This document shows, piece after piece, positions 42,617 to 52,628 of a DNA stretch of 64,000 bases. This DNA comes from Alphaproteobacteria bacterium. GTDB taxonomy: Bacteria > Pseudomonadota > Alphaproteobacteria > JAEULC01. A program made the translations under genes and the position numbers. The notes below the pieces were generated by a model, which was given only the letters and a program-made list of their open reading frames with translations, was not told the origin of the DNA and searched no databases. Numbering within the stretch: position 1 is the first letter of the stretch; each line of letters opens with the position of its first letter. Where the stretch lies: contig JADZDN010000434.1 of the NCBI GenBank assembly GCA_020851015.1, positions 1-64,000 on the forward strand, written 5' to 3'.

Positions 42617-44620
42617 ATGCAACAGCAGAGCAGGGCTGCCATTGCCGTCGCTTGCCTGGTGGCGGTAGGCGCGTGGGGGGCCGAGGCGGCGGCGAGTAGC
42701 TGCCCGACCGTGGCCGATCCGAAGGGGATCAAGACGTCGTTCCCGCAGCAGGCCGACCGGGCCGATTTCGAGCGGCTTCTCGGCAAAAAGCTTGCGCTGG
42801 CCGAGAATCCGTTGTTCGCCGCGCAGGTTAAGTCGGGCGCGCTGCCCGCCGTGGACCAGCGCGTGCCGGCCGAGGCGCTTGTGGTGATGCCCTACGAGGA
42901 GTGCGGCAAGTATGGCGGCACGCTGCGCGGCCTGTCGCGCGCGCTGGAATCCGGCACCTCGGAGATCCTGAGCTGGCGCCAGGTGAACCTGGTGCGCTTG
43001 AGCGACGACCTGCGCACCTTGGTGCCGAACGTCGCCAAGTCGTGGACCTGGAGCGACGACCGCAAGCAGATCACCTTCGTGCTGCGCAAGGGCCACAAGT
43101 GGTCGGACGGCAAGCCGTTCACCACCGACGACGTGATGTTCTATTTCGACGACATCATCAAGAACAAGGAGCTGCACCCCAACGTGCCGGCGCCCTGGGC
43201 GCAGGGCGGCAAGCCGGTGGAGGTCGAGAAGATCGACGACGTGACCTTCCGCCTGACCTTCGCCGCACCGTTCCCCGGTTTCCTGCATTACCTGGCGACC
43301 GGCGGATCGTTCTTCGAGGTCTGGGCGCCGAAGCACTACTACACGGCGTACCACATCAAGTACAACCCGAAGGCGGACGAGGAAGCCAAGGCCGCCAACG
43401 CGGAGAACTGGGTCAAGCGCTTCAAGCAGCTGTGGGACAAGTGGAAGGACGCCGAGACCATCAATCCGGCCTCGGTCAAGCGCCCGACGCTCGAGAGCCA
43501 TATCCTGGAGGTCGAGACCAACACCCAGCGCCGCATCTTCATCGCCAACCCGTACTACTTCAAGGTCGACAGCGCGGGAAACCAGCTTCCCTATATCGAC
43601 CGGCATCAGGAGCGCTTCCTGGAGAAGGAAGTCGGCCTGCTGGCGGTGATGAACGGCGAGGTGGACCAGAAGGCGCAGGGCCTGGGTCTCGAGAACTACG
43701 CCGTGCTGAAGGAGAACGAGGCCAAGGGCGCCTTCAAGCTGACGATGCCGCCGGGCCAATCGGGCGACCCGATTTCCTTCAACATCACCCACACCGACCC
43801 GGTGCTGCGCGGCATCTTCGCCGACCTGCGCTGGCGCCAGGCCATGTCGCTGGCATTGAACCGGGCCGAGATGAACGAGACGCTGTGGTTCGGCCTGGGC
43901 CGGCCGCAGCAGGCGATACCCCTCGGCCTGCCGTTCGTGACCGACGCCGAGCGCGACTACATGATCCAGTACGACCCGAAGAAGGCCAACGCGCTGCTCG
44001 ACGAGATGGGCCTGAAGCGCGGGTCGAACAACATGCGCCTCCGGCCCGACGGCAAGCCGCTGACCCTGTTGTGGGAGTACTCAACCCAGTTCGCCTCGCC
44101 CGGCTACGTGCAGCTGGTGCAAGGCTACTGGCGCGCCGCCGGCGTCGAGGTGAACCTCAAGGAGATCACGACGGCCCTGACGCGCCAGAAGGCGAAGGCG
44201 GGCGACGCCGACATCAACATGGAATGGGACATCCCGTTCGAGCCGAACCTGATCAGCCAGGTCGAGCTCTACACGCCGCCCTATCGCGCGCAATCGCCGC
44301 TGTTCGGCGCGGCCTGGCGCGAGTGGTACACTACCAAGGGCGCCAAGGGCGAGGAGCCGCCGGCCTGGGTCAAGCGCCTCTACCAACTCGAGGACGAGTG
44401 GGGCGGCATTGTGCCGGGCAGCCCGCGCTACACGGAGATCGGGCGCGAGATGGTGAAGCTGAACCAGGAAAACATGGCGATCATCGGCACGGTGGGGAAC
44501 CTGCCGGGGCCGACGATCGTGTCGAGCAAGCTCGCCAACGTGCGGGACTGGACGATCCAGCACTACAACTACGCCCGCACCTACCCGTTCCGTACCGATC
44601 AGTGGTACTACAAGCAATAG
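42617..44620 (+). CDS. ABC transporter substrate-binding protein, peptide/SBP5 family
   Basis: 667-residue periplasmic binding protein with a Sec signal (AAIAVACLVAVGAWGAEAAA). It is larger than classical OppA/DppA (about 530-540) because of extra N-terminal sequence (about residues 30-90) and a long C-terminal tail. SBP5 hallmarks include FVLRKGHKWSDGKPFTTDDV and DLRWRQAMSLALNR. GGGAGAAGGG precedes the ATG. Family ligands include peptides, nickel, glycosides and phosphodiesters. Confidence 0.9.
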   Translation: MQQQSRAAIAVACLVAVGAWGAEAAASSCPTVADPKGIKTSFPQQADRADFERLLGKKLALAENPLFAAQVKSGALPAVDQRVPAEALVVMPYEECGKYGGTLRGLSRALESGTSEILSWRQVNLVRLSDDLRTLVPNVAKSWTWSDDRKQITFVLRKGHKWSDGKPFTTDDVMFYFDDIIKNKELHPNVPAPWAQGGKPVEVEKIDDVTFRLTFAAPFPGFLHYLATGGSFFEVWAPKHYYTAYHIKYNPKADEEAKAANAENWVKRFKQLWDKWKDAETINPASVKRPTLESHILEVETNTQRRIFIANPYYFKVDSAGNQLPYIDRHQERFLEKEVGLLAVMNGEVDQKAQGLGLENYAVLKENEAKGAFKLTMPPGQSGDPISFNITHTDPVLRGIFADLRWRQAMSLALNRAEMNETLWFGLGRPQQAIPLGLPFVTDAERDYMIQYDPKKANALLDEMGLKRGSNNMRLRPDGKPLTLLWEYSTQFASPGYVQLVQGYWRAAGVEVNLKEITTALTRQKAKAGDADINMEWDIPFEPNLISQVELYTPPYRAQSPLFGAAWREWYTTKGAKGEEPPAWVKRLYQLEDEWGGIVPGSPRYTEIGREMVKLNQENMAIIGTVGNLPGPTIVSSKLANVRDWTIQHYNYARTYPFRTDQWYYKQ

Positions 44621-44653
44621 GCGGCGACCCTCCGACGCGGAGCCTCATGGTCC

Positions 44654-45640
44654 ATGATCCGGACGCTGGTGCAGCGGCTGCTCTACATGGTGCTGACGCT
44701 GTGGCTGGTGTCCGTCGTGGCCTTCGTCGTCATCCAGCTTCCGCCGGGTGACTACGCCGAGACCTACCTGACCGAGAAGCAGCAGTCCGGCGCCGCGGTC
44801 AGCCAGGAAGAGCTGCAGAACATGCGCAGGTTCCTGGGCATCGATCGGCCCTGGTACGAGCAGTACCTGTCCTGGGCCGGCGGGATCGTGCTGCGCGGCG
44901 ATTTCGGTTACTCGTTCGAATGGCGCCGGCCGGTGACGGAGGTGATCGGCGAGCGCTTGCCGCTGACCCTCATGCTGGCGTTCTGCACGCTGTTCTTCAT
45001 GTATGCCGTGTCCCTGCCGATCGGCATCTATTCCGCCGTGCGGCAATATTCGCTCGCCGACCACGCGTTCTCGCTGGTCGGCTATATCGGCCTGGCGACG
45101 CCGAACTTCCTGATCGCGCTCGTGCTCATGTACATGGGCCAGCAATGGTTCGGGCAGAGCGTGGGCGGGCTGTTCTCGCCGCACCTCGCGGACGCGCCCT
45201 GGAGCTGGGAGAAGTTCTGGGACCTGGTGGCGCATCTGTGGGTCCCGATCGTCGTGCTGGGCACCGCCGGCACGGCGAACCTGATCCGGTCGATGCGCGC
45301 CCTGATGCTGGACGAGCTCGGCAAGATGTACGTGGTGGCGGCGCGCGCCGCCGGGCTGTCGCCGCTGCGCCTGCTACTGAAGTATCCCGTGCGCATGGCG
45401 CTGAACCCGATCGTCGCGACGCTGGGCTGGCGCCTGACCTTCGTGATCTCCGGCGCGCCGATCGTCGGCGTGGTGATGGCGCTGCCCGATACCGGGCCGC
45501 TGTTCCTGCACGCGCTATTGAACCAGGACATGCAGCTCGCCGGCGCCATGGTGTTCGTCTACTGCGCGCTGACGATCCTCGGCACCTTCGTGTCGGACCT
45601 GCTGCTGGTCCTGGTCGACCCGCGCGTCAAGATGGCCTGA
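44654..45640 (+). CDS. ABC transporter permease, OppB/DppB-like
   Basis: 328 residues with about six membrane segments, the conserved N-terminus (LVQRLLYMVLTLWLVSVVAF) and an EAA-type loop (VVAARAAGLSPLRLLLKYPVR). First permease of the Opp-type importer, 33 bp after the binding-protein gene. Confidence 0.92.
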   Translation: MIRTLVQRLLYMVLTLWLVSVVAFVVIQLPPGDYAETYLTEKQQSGAAVSQEELQNMRRFLGIDRPWYEQYLSWAGGIVLRGDFGYSFEWRRPVTEVIGERLPLTLMLAFCTLFFMYAVSLPIGIYSAVRQYSLADHAFSLVGYIGLATPNFLIALVLMYMGQQWFGQSVGGLFSPHLADAPWSWEKFWDLVAHLWVPIVVLGTAGTANLIRSMRALMLDELGKMYVVAARAAGLSPLRLLLKYPVRMALNPIVATLGWRLTFVISGAPIVGVVMALPDTGPLFLHALLNQDMQLAGAMVFVYCALTILGTFVSDLLLVLVDPRVKMA

Positions 45641-45647
45641 GCCGGCG

Positions 45648-46766
45648 ATGGTCGCGAGCGTCCAGCCCCTGTCGTCGCGCCTGAAGCGCCCGGACATCGC
45701 CACGCAATGGCAGTTGATGTGGTGGCGGTTCAAGCGCCATCACATGGCGATGATCGGCATGTCGGTGTTGGCTGCCTTCACCTTCATCGCGGTGTTCGCG
45801 GAATTCCTGGCGCCCTACGACCCCGGCAAGCGCAATCCGCGCTACCTGGCTGGGCCGCCGATGCCGATGCACGTGCTGGACAACCAGGGCAGCCTGCACT
45901 TCCCGCCGTTCGTCAACGCCCGCTCGGCCAAGCGCGATCCGGTCACGCTGCGCCTGCTGCCGGTGGTGGACGAGACGCAGCAATGGCCGGTGCAGTTCTT
46001 CGTGCGCGGCGATACCTATGCGCTCTGGGGCCTGTTCCAGACCGACCTGCATTTGTTCGGCGCGCCGGACGGGTTCATCCACCTGTTCGGCACCGACCAT
46101 CTGGGACGCGACATGTTCAGCCGCGTGATGTACGCGACGCGCATTTCGCTGTCCGTGGCGTTGGTTGGCGTCAGCGTGTCGTTCGTGCTGGGCGCGATGA
46201 TCGGCGGCATCGCCGGGTATTTCGGCGGCGCGATCGACATGTTCGTGATGCGCCTGATCGAGTTCATCCGTTCCGTGCCGACCCTGCCGCTGTGGCTGTC
46301 GCTGACCGCCGCCTTGCCGCGCGACTGGACCTCACTGCAGATCTATATAGCCGTCACGACCATTCTCGGCCTGCTGGGCTGGACGCATCTCGCGCGCACC
46401 GTGCGCAGCAAGCTGCTGGCGCTGCGCGAGGAGGATTTCGTCGTCGCGGCGCGCCTGGGCGGCTGCACCGACACGCGGCTGATCGGGCGGCATCTGCTGC
46501 CGGCCTTTCTCAGCTACCTGATCGTCGACCTGACGATCTCGTTCCCCGAGGTGCTGCTGGCGGAAACGGCGCTGAGCTTCCTGGGGCTCGGGCTGCGCGA
46601 GCCGGTGGAGAGCTGGGGCGTGCTGCTGCACGCCGCGCAGAACATCCGCTCGATCGCGCACATGCCCTGGCTCTTGATCCCCGGCCTGTTCGTGATCGTC
46701 GCCGCCCTGGCGTTCAACTTCGTCGGCGACGGCATGCGCGACGCCGCCGACCCTTACGCCAAGTAG
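45648..46766 (+). CDS. ABC transporter permease, OppC/DppC-like
   Basis: 372 residues; longer than usual OppC because of a roughly 100-residue periplasmic insertion between the first membrane segment and the FGTDHLGRDMFSR motif. The EAA loop (VVAARLGGCTDTRLIGRHLLP) and the C-terminal GDGMRDAADPYAK segment are typical. Pairs with the preceding permease. Confidence 0.92.
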   Translation: MVASVQPLSSRLKRPDIATQWQLMWWRFKRHHMAMIGMSVLAAFTFIAVFAEFLAPYDPGKRNPRYLAGPPMPMHVLDNQGSLHFPPFVNARSAKRDPVTLRLLPVVDETQQWPVQFFVRGDTYALWGLFQTDLHLFGAPDGFIHLFGTDHLGRDMFSRVMYATRISLSVALVGVSVSFVLGAMIGGIAGYFGGAIDMFVMRLIEFIRSVPTLPLWLSLTAALPRDWTSLQIYIAVTTILGLLGWTHLARTVRSKLLALREEDFVVAARLGGCTDTRLIGRHLLPAFLSYLIVDLTISFPEVLLAETALSFLGLGLREPVESWGVLLHAAQNIRSIAHMPWLLIPGLFVIVAALAFNFVGDGMRDAADPYAK

Positions 46767-46767
46767 C

Positions 46768-47787
46768 ATGGCAGAGCCGCTGCTCGACATACGCGACCTG
46801 CGCATCCGCCTGGATGTGGAGGGCGGCTCGGTCCCGGTGATCGACGGCGTGTCGCTGTCGATCGCGCCCGGGCAGGTCATGGCCGTCGTGGGCGAAAGCG
46901 GGTCGGGCAAGAGCGTCACGGCCCAGGCCGTCCTGCGCCTGCTGCCGCGGACGATGCCGATCGCGGGCGGGCAGATCCTGTTCCGGCCGGGCGGCGGCGC
47001 GCCGGTCGATCTCGCCGCCATCGATCCGGACGGCCGGGAGATCCAGGCGATCCGCGGCAACCGCATCGCCATGATCTTCCAGGAGCCGATGAGCTCGTTC
47101 TCGCCGGTGCATTCGATCGGCAACCAGATCGGCGACGTGCTGCGCCTGCATCGCGGGCTTTCCGGCCAGGGGCTGCGCGATGCCGCGGCCGAGCTGCTGG
47201 GCAAGGTCGGCATCCCCGACCCCGCGCGCGCGATCGACCGCTATCCGCACGAGTTCTCGGGCGGCATGCGCCAGCGCGCGATGATCGCCAAGGCGCTGGC
47301 CTGCAATCCGGCCCTGCTGATCGCTGACGAACCGACGACGGCGCTCGACGTCACGATCCAGGCCCAGGTGCTCGACCTGATGCGCGCGCTGAAGGCCGAG
47401 CTTGGCATGGCGATGATCTTCATCACCCACGACCTGGGCATCGTGGCGCAGATGGCCGACGAGGTGGCGATCATGTACACCGGCCGCATCGTCGAGCAGG
47501 GGCCCGTGCGCGCGATCTTCCGCCGGCCGCAGCATCCCTATACGCGCGACCTGCTGCGCGCCGTGCCGCGCCTCGGCGGCATCGGCGGCTGGCGCAAGCT
47601 CAAGCCGATCCAGGGCAGCGTGCCCAATCTGTTCTCCATGCCCGCGGGCTGCACCTTCCATCCGCGCTGCGGCGAGTTCGTCGCGGGCCGCTGCGACGCG
47701 GCGGTCCCGGCGCCCACGCCGGTGGGCCCGGGGCACAGCGTGCGCTGCCACTTGCGCGCGGCCGTCCCTGCCCAGGCGGTCGCATGA
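46768..47787 (+). CDS. ABC transporter ATP-binding protein, OppD/DppD-like
   Basis: 339 residues. Walker A GESGSGKS, signature FSGGMRQR, Walker [13 protein letters not shown] and the C-terminal Cys-rich oligopeptide-transporter motif (CTFHPRC...C). Overlaps the next ATPase gene by four bases. Confidence 0.93.
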   Translation: MAEPLLDIRDLRIRLDVEGGSVPVIDGVSLSIAPGQVMAVVGESGSGKSVTAQAVLRLLPRTMPIAGGQILFRPGGGAPVDLAAIDPDGREIQAIRGNRIAMIFQEPMSSFSPVHSIGNQIGDVLRLHRGLSGQGLRDAAAELLGKVGIPDPARAIDRYPHEFSGGMRQRAMIAKALACNPALLIADEPTTALDVTIQAQVLDLMRALKAELGMAMIFITHDLGIVAQMADEVAIMYTGRIVEQGPVRAIFRRPQHPYTRDLLRAVPRLGGIGGWRKLKPIQGSVPNLFSMPAGCTFHPRCGEFVAGRCDAAVPAPTPVGPGHSVRCHLRAAVPAQAVA

Positions 47788-48833
47788 CGAGGCTGCTCGA
47801 GCTCGAAGGCGTGAAAGTGCACTACGGCGTGCGCAAGGGCATGTTCTCGCGCAAGCTGGTGGGCGTGGTGCACGCGGTGGATGGCGTCAGCCTGACGATC
47901 CATCGCGGCGAGACGCTGGGCCTGGTGGGCGAGAGCGGCTCGGGCAAGACCACGCTGGGCCGCGCCATCCTGCGCGTGGTCGATCCGACGCATGGCAAGG
48001 TGACCCTGCACCGCAACGGCACCGCGACCGACCTGCGCACGCTCGACCGGGCCGCGATGCGCCGGATGTGGCGGCACATGCAGCTCATCTTCCAGGATCC
48101 CTATGCCTCGCTGAACCCGCGCATGACCGTGCGCGACATCATCTCCGAGCCGCTGATCGCCAACGGTATCGGCAATGCGGCGGAGATCGCCGAGCGCGTC
48201 GCCGACATGGTGCGTCGCGTGGGCCTGTCGCTCGAGCATCTCGGGCGCTATCCGCATGCCTTCAGCGGCGGCCAGCGGCAGCGCATCTCGATCGCCCGCG
48301 CCCTGATCCTGCGGCCCGAGTTCATCGTCTGCGACGAGCCGGTCTCGGCGCTCGACGTGTCGATCCAGGCGCAGATACTGAACCTGCTGAAGGAACTGCA
48401 GGAGGAGTTGGGGCTTACCTATCTCTTCATCGCCCACGACCTGGCGGCAGTCTCGTATGTCAGCGATCGCGTGGCGGTGATGTATCTGGGCCAGATCGTC
48501 GAGCTGGCGCCGACCGCCGCGCTCTACTATTCGCCGCGCCACCCCTACACGGAAGCGCTGATGTCGGCGATTCCCGTGGCCGATCCCGACCACGCGATGC
48601 GGCCGCGGCTGATCCCGGGCGAACGGCCCGACCCGGCCAAGCCGCCGCCGGGCTGCCGCTTCCACACGCGCTGCGCCTATGCCGACGCGGCCTGCCGCGA
48701 TGCGCCGCCGGCGCTGGTGGAACGCGCGGCCGGCCACTTCGTCGCCTGCCATCATGCCGATCGCCTCAGCCTGCGCGGCGCGTCGGTCGAGCCTGACCCC
48801 ATGCCGGCGCAGGAACTCTCCACGACCGCCTAG
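47784..48833 (+). CDS. ABC transporter ATP-binding protein, OppF/DppF-like
   Basis: 349 residues. Walker [10 protein letters not shown], signature FSGGQRQR, Walker [13 protein letters not shown], and the C-terminal oligopeptide-transporter extension ([14 protein letters not shown]). Second ATPase of the importer. The sulfatase-fold hydrolase gene follows after 15 bp, so import and hydrolysis are probably co-expressed. Confidence 0.93.
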   Translation: MTRLLELEGVKVHYGVRKGMFSRKLVGVVHAVDGVSLTIHRGETLGLVGESGSGKTTLGRAILRVVDPTHGKVTLHRNGTATDLRTLDRAAMRRMWRHMQLIFQDPYASLNPRMTVRDIISEPLIANGIGNAAEIAERVADMVRRVGLSLEHLGRYPHAFSGGQRQRISIARALILRPEFIVCDEPVSALDVSIQAQILNLLKELQEELGLTYLFIAHDLAAVSYVSDRVAVMYLGQIVELAPTAALYYSPRHPYTEALMSAIPVADPDHAMRPRLIPGERPDPAKPPPGCRFHTRCAYADAACRDAPPALVERAAGHFVACHHADRLSLRGASVEPDPMPAQELSTTA

Positions 48834-48848
48834 GGAAATCTCCAGCAG

Positions 48849-50414
48849 ATGTACAACGTGCTTTTCATCACGGCTGACCAGTGGCGCGCCGAATGCCTGT
48901 CGGCGCTCGGCCATCCGACGGTAAAGACCCCGAATCTCGACGCGCTGGCCGCCGACGGCGTGCTGTTCCGCCAACACTACACCCAATGCGCGCCCTGCGG
49001 GCCCAGCCGCGCCTCGCTCTTGACCGGCATGTACGCGATGAACCATCGCTCGGTGCGCAACGGCACGCCGCTCGACGCGCGCTTCACCACCCTGGCGCTC
49101 GAGATGCGGCGGCTGGGCTACAACCCGGCGCTGGTGGGCTACACCGATATCAGCCTCGACCCGCGCGGGCGCGACCCGAACGACCCGGCGCTGAAGACCT
49201 ATGCCGGCACGCTGCCGGGCTTCACCCAGCTGGTGCCGGGCAGCGAGGGCGAGGCGGCGTGGCGCCGTCACCTGGCGAACAAGGGCTATGCGTTTCCGCC
49301 CGAGCCGGACGCGGCCTATGCGCCGGTCAAGGACTACGCGCGCGGGCCGGGCTGGGGACCGACCTTCGCGCCGGCGCGGTACAAAGCCGAGGACAGCGAC
49401 ACCGCCTTTGCGACCGACCGCGCGATCGACTACATGGTGCACGAGCAGAAACCGTGGTTCATGCACCTGAGCCTGCTGCGGCCGCATCCGCCCTTCGTCG
49501 CGGCCGAGCCCTACAACACGATGTACGACCCGGCCGCCGTGCCGGGCTTCAAGGGTCTGGGCTCGCGCGAGGAGGAGGCCAAGCAGCATCCGTACATGGC
49601 CTACATGATGCGCGATTTCCGCGACCACAAGCGCGACGGCCATGCGCGGGGGCTGCACAAGCCCGAGGAACGGGCGATGCGCCAACTCCGCGCGACGTAT
49701 TACGGACTGATGACCGAGGTCGACCACCATGTCGGCCGGATCGTCGCGGCGCTGCGCCGAACCGGCGCCTATGACCGGACGCTGATCGTGTTCACGTCCG
49801 ACCATGGCGAACAGCTGTGGGACCACGGGGCGCTGGGCAAGGAGTTCTATTTCGACCAGAGCTACCGCATCCCGCTGATCCTGCGGCTGCCGGGCGACGT
49901 GGGCGCCGCCGCGCGGGGGCGCGTGGTGGAGGCGTTCAGCCAGAGCATCGACATCATGCCGACGCTCCTCGACTGCCTCGGCGCGCGGCCGCCGGTGCAA
50001 TGCGACGGCGCGTCGCTGAAGCCCTGGCTTCTGGGCCAGACGCCGGCGGGCTGGCGCGAGGAGGTCTTCTTCGAGCTGGACTTCCGCGACGTGGCCGATG
50101 CGGCGCCCGAGCGCGAGCTTGGCATCTCGCTGGACGAGTGCTCGCTGGCCGTGGTGCGCGGCCGGAAGTACAAGTATGTGCATTTCGCCGCGCTGCCGGC
50201 GCTGCTGTTCGACCTGGAGAAGGATCCGGAGGAGCGGCGGAACTGCCTCGACGACCCTGCCCATGCCGGCGCCGGCTTGCGCATGGCGCAGAAGATGCTG
50301 AACTGGCGCATCGCCATGGCCGACCGCACCATGACCGGCATGAAGCTGTCGTCCAAGGGGCTGCTGGAGTGCCCGCCGGAGCGGCGGGTCGGCGCACGGC
50401 ACATCGGCACGTGA
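48849..50414 (+). CDS. phosphonate monoester hydrolase/phosphodiesterase-like enzyme (sulfatase fold)
   Basis: 521-residue alkaline-phosphatase-superfamily hydrolase. Cys50 in CGPSRASLLTG is the cysteine converted to formylglycine; Asp10 (FITADQWRA) and the FTSDHGEQL segment supply metal ligands. Full-length resemblance to Rhizobium-type phosphonate monoester hydrolase (PMH), including NHR.V.N.TPLD, PHPPFV and YKYVHFAALP, points to phosphonate-monoester or phosphodiester hydrolysis rather than a sulfatase, though the family is promiscuous. No signal peptide, so it acts in the cytoplasm on an imported compound. A formylglycine-generating enzyme is not in the window. Confidence 0.85.
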   Translation: MYNVLFITADQWRAECLSALGHPTVKTPNLDALAADGVLFRQHYTQCAPCGPSRASLLTGMYAMNHRSVRNGTPLDARFTTLALEMRRLGYNPALVGYTDISLDPRGRDPNDPALKTYAGTLPGFTQLVPGSEGEAAWRRHLANKGYAFPPEPDAAYAPVKDYARGPGWGPTFAPARYKAEDSDTAFATDRAIDYMVHEQKPWFMHLSLLRPHPPFVAAEPYNTMYDPAAVPGFKGLGSREEEAKQHPYMAYMMRDFRDHKRDGHARGLHKPEERAMRQLRATYYGLMTEVDHHVGRIVAALRRTGAYDRTLIVFTSDHGEQLWDHGALGKEFYFDQSYRIPLILRLPGDVGAAARGRVVEAFSQSIDIMPTLLDCLGARPPVQCDGASLKPWLLGQTPAGWREEVFFELDFRDVADAAPERELGISLDECSLAVVRGRKYKYVHFAALPALLFDLEKDPEERRNCLDDPAHAGAGLRMAQKMLNWRIAMADRTMTGMKLSSKGLLECPPERRVGARHIGT

Positions 50415-51532
50415 AGATCACCGGCATCCGCGCGACCGCGGTAGCGGTCCCGGTCCGCCACCCGCGCGTCAGGCTTTGGTACCAGCGCACGCATGTGCCG
50501 CGCACGATCGTCGAGGTGGAAACCGACGCCGGCATTGCGGGAATTGGCGAGACGCGCGGGCGGTGGTCGGCCGCGACGATCAACGACCGCCTGCGCCCGC
50601 GCCTGATCGGCCTCGATCCGCTCGATCGTGCGGCGGCGTGGACGCGTTGCGTTTCCGAGCCCGAGGATTTCGGCTTCCCGGAGGACGCGGCCGACCGTCT
50701 GGCGTATGCCGGCATCGAGCTTGCGCTGTGGGACATCGCCGGCAAGGCGGCGGGTAAGCCGGTCTACGACCTGCTGGGCGGCAAGCTTCGCGACGCGGCC
50801 GATTTCGCTGCCTACGGCTATCCGATCGATCCCGAAGGCGGCATTGCCGAGGCCGCGATCCCGGACACGCTCGCGGCGCTGGCCGCGGAATCGGTCGCCC
50901 GCAGCGGCGCGCGGCTCTACGAGTTCAAGATCGGCCGCCATCCGGTCGATATCGACATCGCCACGGTCAAGGCGGTGCGCGCGGCGCTAGGCCCTGGTGT
51001 GGCCATCCACGTCGATGCCAACATGAACTACACGATGGACGAGGCGCGCCGCTTCCTGGCCGGCGTCGCCGACGCCAATCTCGGCAATTTCGAGGAGCCG
51101 GTCGAGAGCCTCTCGGACATCGAGACGCTGCGTACGGAGTTCGGCGTGCCGGTATCGACCCACTGCACGCGCATGGACGTGGTCCGCCGGTTCCCGCGCA
51201 TCGACTCCGTTGTCAGCGACCCGCCTTACCATGGCGGCATCCACGGAATCCGAGGCTTGATGCGCGACGTGGCCGCGGCCGGGCGCGGCTTCTGGCTGCG
51301 CTCGACCTGGGAGCTGGGCATCTCCTGGGCGGCGGTGTGCCACCTGGGCGTCGCCTGCAGGGAGATCACGCGCGGTGCGCAGGGCCTGCTCGACCTGGTG
51401 GGCGACGATTTGGTGCTGGGCGAGCCCTGGTCGGTCAGGAACGGCGCGGTCGTTCCGCTGCCCCGGCCTGGCCTGGGCATCGACCTAGACCGCCCGGCGC
51501 TCGCCCGCTTCGCCGTTTCCTCCGGCGTTTAG
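50411..51532 (+). CDS. mandelate racemase/muconate lactonizing enzyme-family protein
   Basis: 373-residue enolase-superfamily barrel. Metal ligands appear as HVDAN, NFEEP and the following PVSTH segment; the first catalytic lysine region is YEFKIGR. GTG start at 50411 overlaps the hydrolase stop by four bases. Members dehydrate or epimerise sugar acids (glucarate-dehydratase-like) or dipeptides; the specificity here is not predictable. Co-expression with the Opp-type importer and hydrolase suggests the product of hydrolysis is a sugar acid or polyol acid. Confidence 0.87.
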   Translation: MKITGIRATAVAVPVRHPRVRLWYQRTHVPRTIVEVETDAGIAGIGETRGRWSAATINDRLRPRLIGLDPLDRAAAWTRCVSEPEDFGFPEDAADRLAYAGIELALWDIAGKAAGKPVYDLLGGKLRDAADFAAYGYPIDPEGGIAEAAIPDTLAALAAESVARSGARLYEFKIGRHPVDIDIATVKAVRAALGPGVAIHVDANMNYTMDEARRFLAGVADANLGNFEEPVESLSDIETLRTEFGVPVSTHCTRMDVVRRFPRIDSVVSDPPYHGGIHGIRGLMRDVAAAGRGFWLRSTWELGISWAAVCHLGVACREITRGAQGLLDLVGDDLVLGEPWSVRNGAVVPLPRPGLGIDLDRPALARFAVSSGV

Positions 51533-51545
51533 CGCGATCGATTGA

Positions 51546-51563
51546 TGGGCGGCTCAGGCCGCC
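51546..51563. terminator. short GC hairpin between convergent genes
   Basis: Perfect GGCGGC-TCAG-GCCGCC at the junction of the enolase-superfamily gene and threonine aldolase, overlapping the latter's stop. No U-tract, so only a weak bidirectional terminator candidate. Confidence 0.3.
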
Positions 51564-52600
51564 TGGCGCCTTCCCGCGGCGGCGATCAACGCCTCGACGT
51601 CCTTGGGATCGGTGTTGAAGGCCGCCACCAGACGCATCAGACGCTTGTCGCCGGCCGGCGGCACCCAGGGCTCGAGGGCGAAGCCTTCAGCCTCGATCGC
51701 GGCGACCAGGCGCGTGGGCATCTCGGCGAATACCTCGTTGCCGTCGACCGGCTGCGTGACGGTGACGCCGCTGAGCGCAGCCAGGCCCTGGGCCAGGCGG
51801 CCGGCCTGGGCGTTGGCGTGGCGCGCGTTCTTGAGCCAGCGGTCCTGCTCGATATAGGCCTCGAGCTGCGCCGACAGGAACCGCATCTTCGAGAACAGGT
51901 GTCCCGCGCGCTTGCGGCGGTAGGCCAGGCTTTCCGCTAGGTCCTTGCGGAAGACGACGATCGCCTCGGCCGCGATGGCGCCGTTCTTGGTGGCGCCGAA
52001 CGACAGCAGGTCGACGCCCGCGCGCCAGGTGAGATCGGCCGGGCTGCAATTCAGGCCCACCAGCGCATTGGCGAAGCGCGAGCCGTCCATGTGCAGCACC
52101 AGGCCGCGCTCGCGGCAGATGCGGCCGATCGCCGCGACGTGGTCGGGCTTGTAGGCGGTGCCCGATTCGGAGAGCTGGGTGATGCTGACGGCCGCGGGCT
52201 GCGCATGGTGCACGCCGGTCGGCGCCGCGGCCAAGGCCGCCTCCAGCATCTCCGGCGCCAGCCGCCCCTGCGCGCCGGCCAGCGGGACCAGCCGCGCGCC
52301 GCCGGTGTAGAACTCCGGCGCGTTACACTCGTCCAGCAGGATGTGCGATTCCGCATGGCAGTAGACGGCGCCCCAGGACGGCACCGCCGCCGCCAGGCAA
52401 AGCGCGTTCGCCGCGGTCCCGGTCGCCACCGGAAAGACGGCGACCTCGGACTCGAAGACTTCGGCCAGGCGCTGTTCGACGCGCCGGGTCACCGGGTCGT
52501 TGCCATAGGGCAGGGAGGGGCCGGCATTGGCGCGGGCAACCGCGTCGAGAATGGCCGGATCGATGCCGGCGACGTTGTCGCTGCGGAAATTCGCGCCCAT
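51554..52600 (-). CDS. ltaE: low-specificity L-threonine aldolase
   Basis: 348-residue PLP enzyme cleaving threonine/allo-threonine to glycine and acetaldehyde. The PLP lysine is in LSFGATKNGA, with NANAGP-like N-terminal sequence (RANAGPSLPYGNDPVT) and HMDGSRFANA for cofactor binding. ATG at 52600. It faces the enolase-superfamily gene and precedes nothing on its strand except the edge of the catabolic region. Confidence 0.92.
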   Translation of the reverse strand: MGANFRSDNVAGIDPAILDAVARANAGPSLPYGNDPVTRRVEQRLAEVFESEVAVFPVATGTAANALCLAAAVPSWGAVYCHAESHILLDECNAPEFYTGGARLVPLAGAQGRLAPEMLEAALAAAPTGVHHAQPAAVSITQLSESGTAYKPDHVAAIGRICRERGLVLHMDGSRFANALVGLNCSPADLTWRAGVDLLSFGATKNGAIAAEAIVVFRKDLAESLAYRRKRAGHLFSKMRFLSAQLEAYIEQDRWLKNARHANAQAGRLAQGLAALSGVTVTQPVDGNEVFAEMPTRLVAAIEAEGFALEPWVPPAGDKRLMRLVAAFNTDPKDVEALIAAAGRRQAA

Positions 52601-52628
52601 GGCGGATTGTTCCCCTTTGGTTGTTCGG

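Noticed and set aside
47538..50402. Minus-strand open frame of about 950 codons
   Set aside because: Antisense to the well-supported ATPase, OppF and hydrolase genes; His/Arg-rich translation without motifs.
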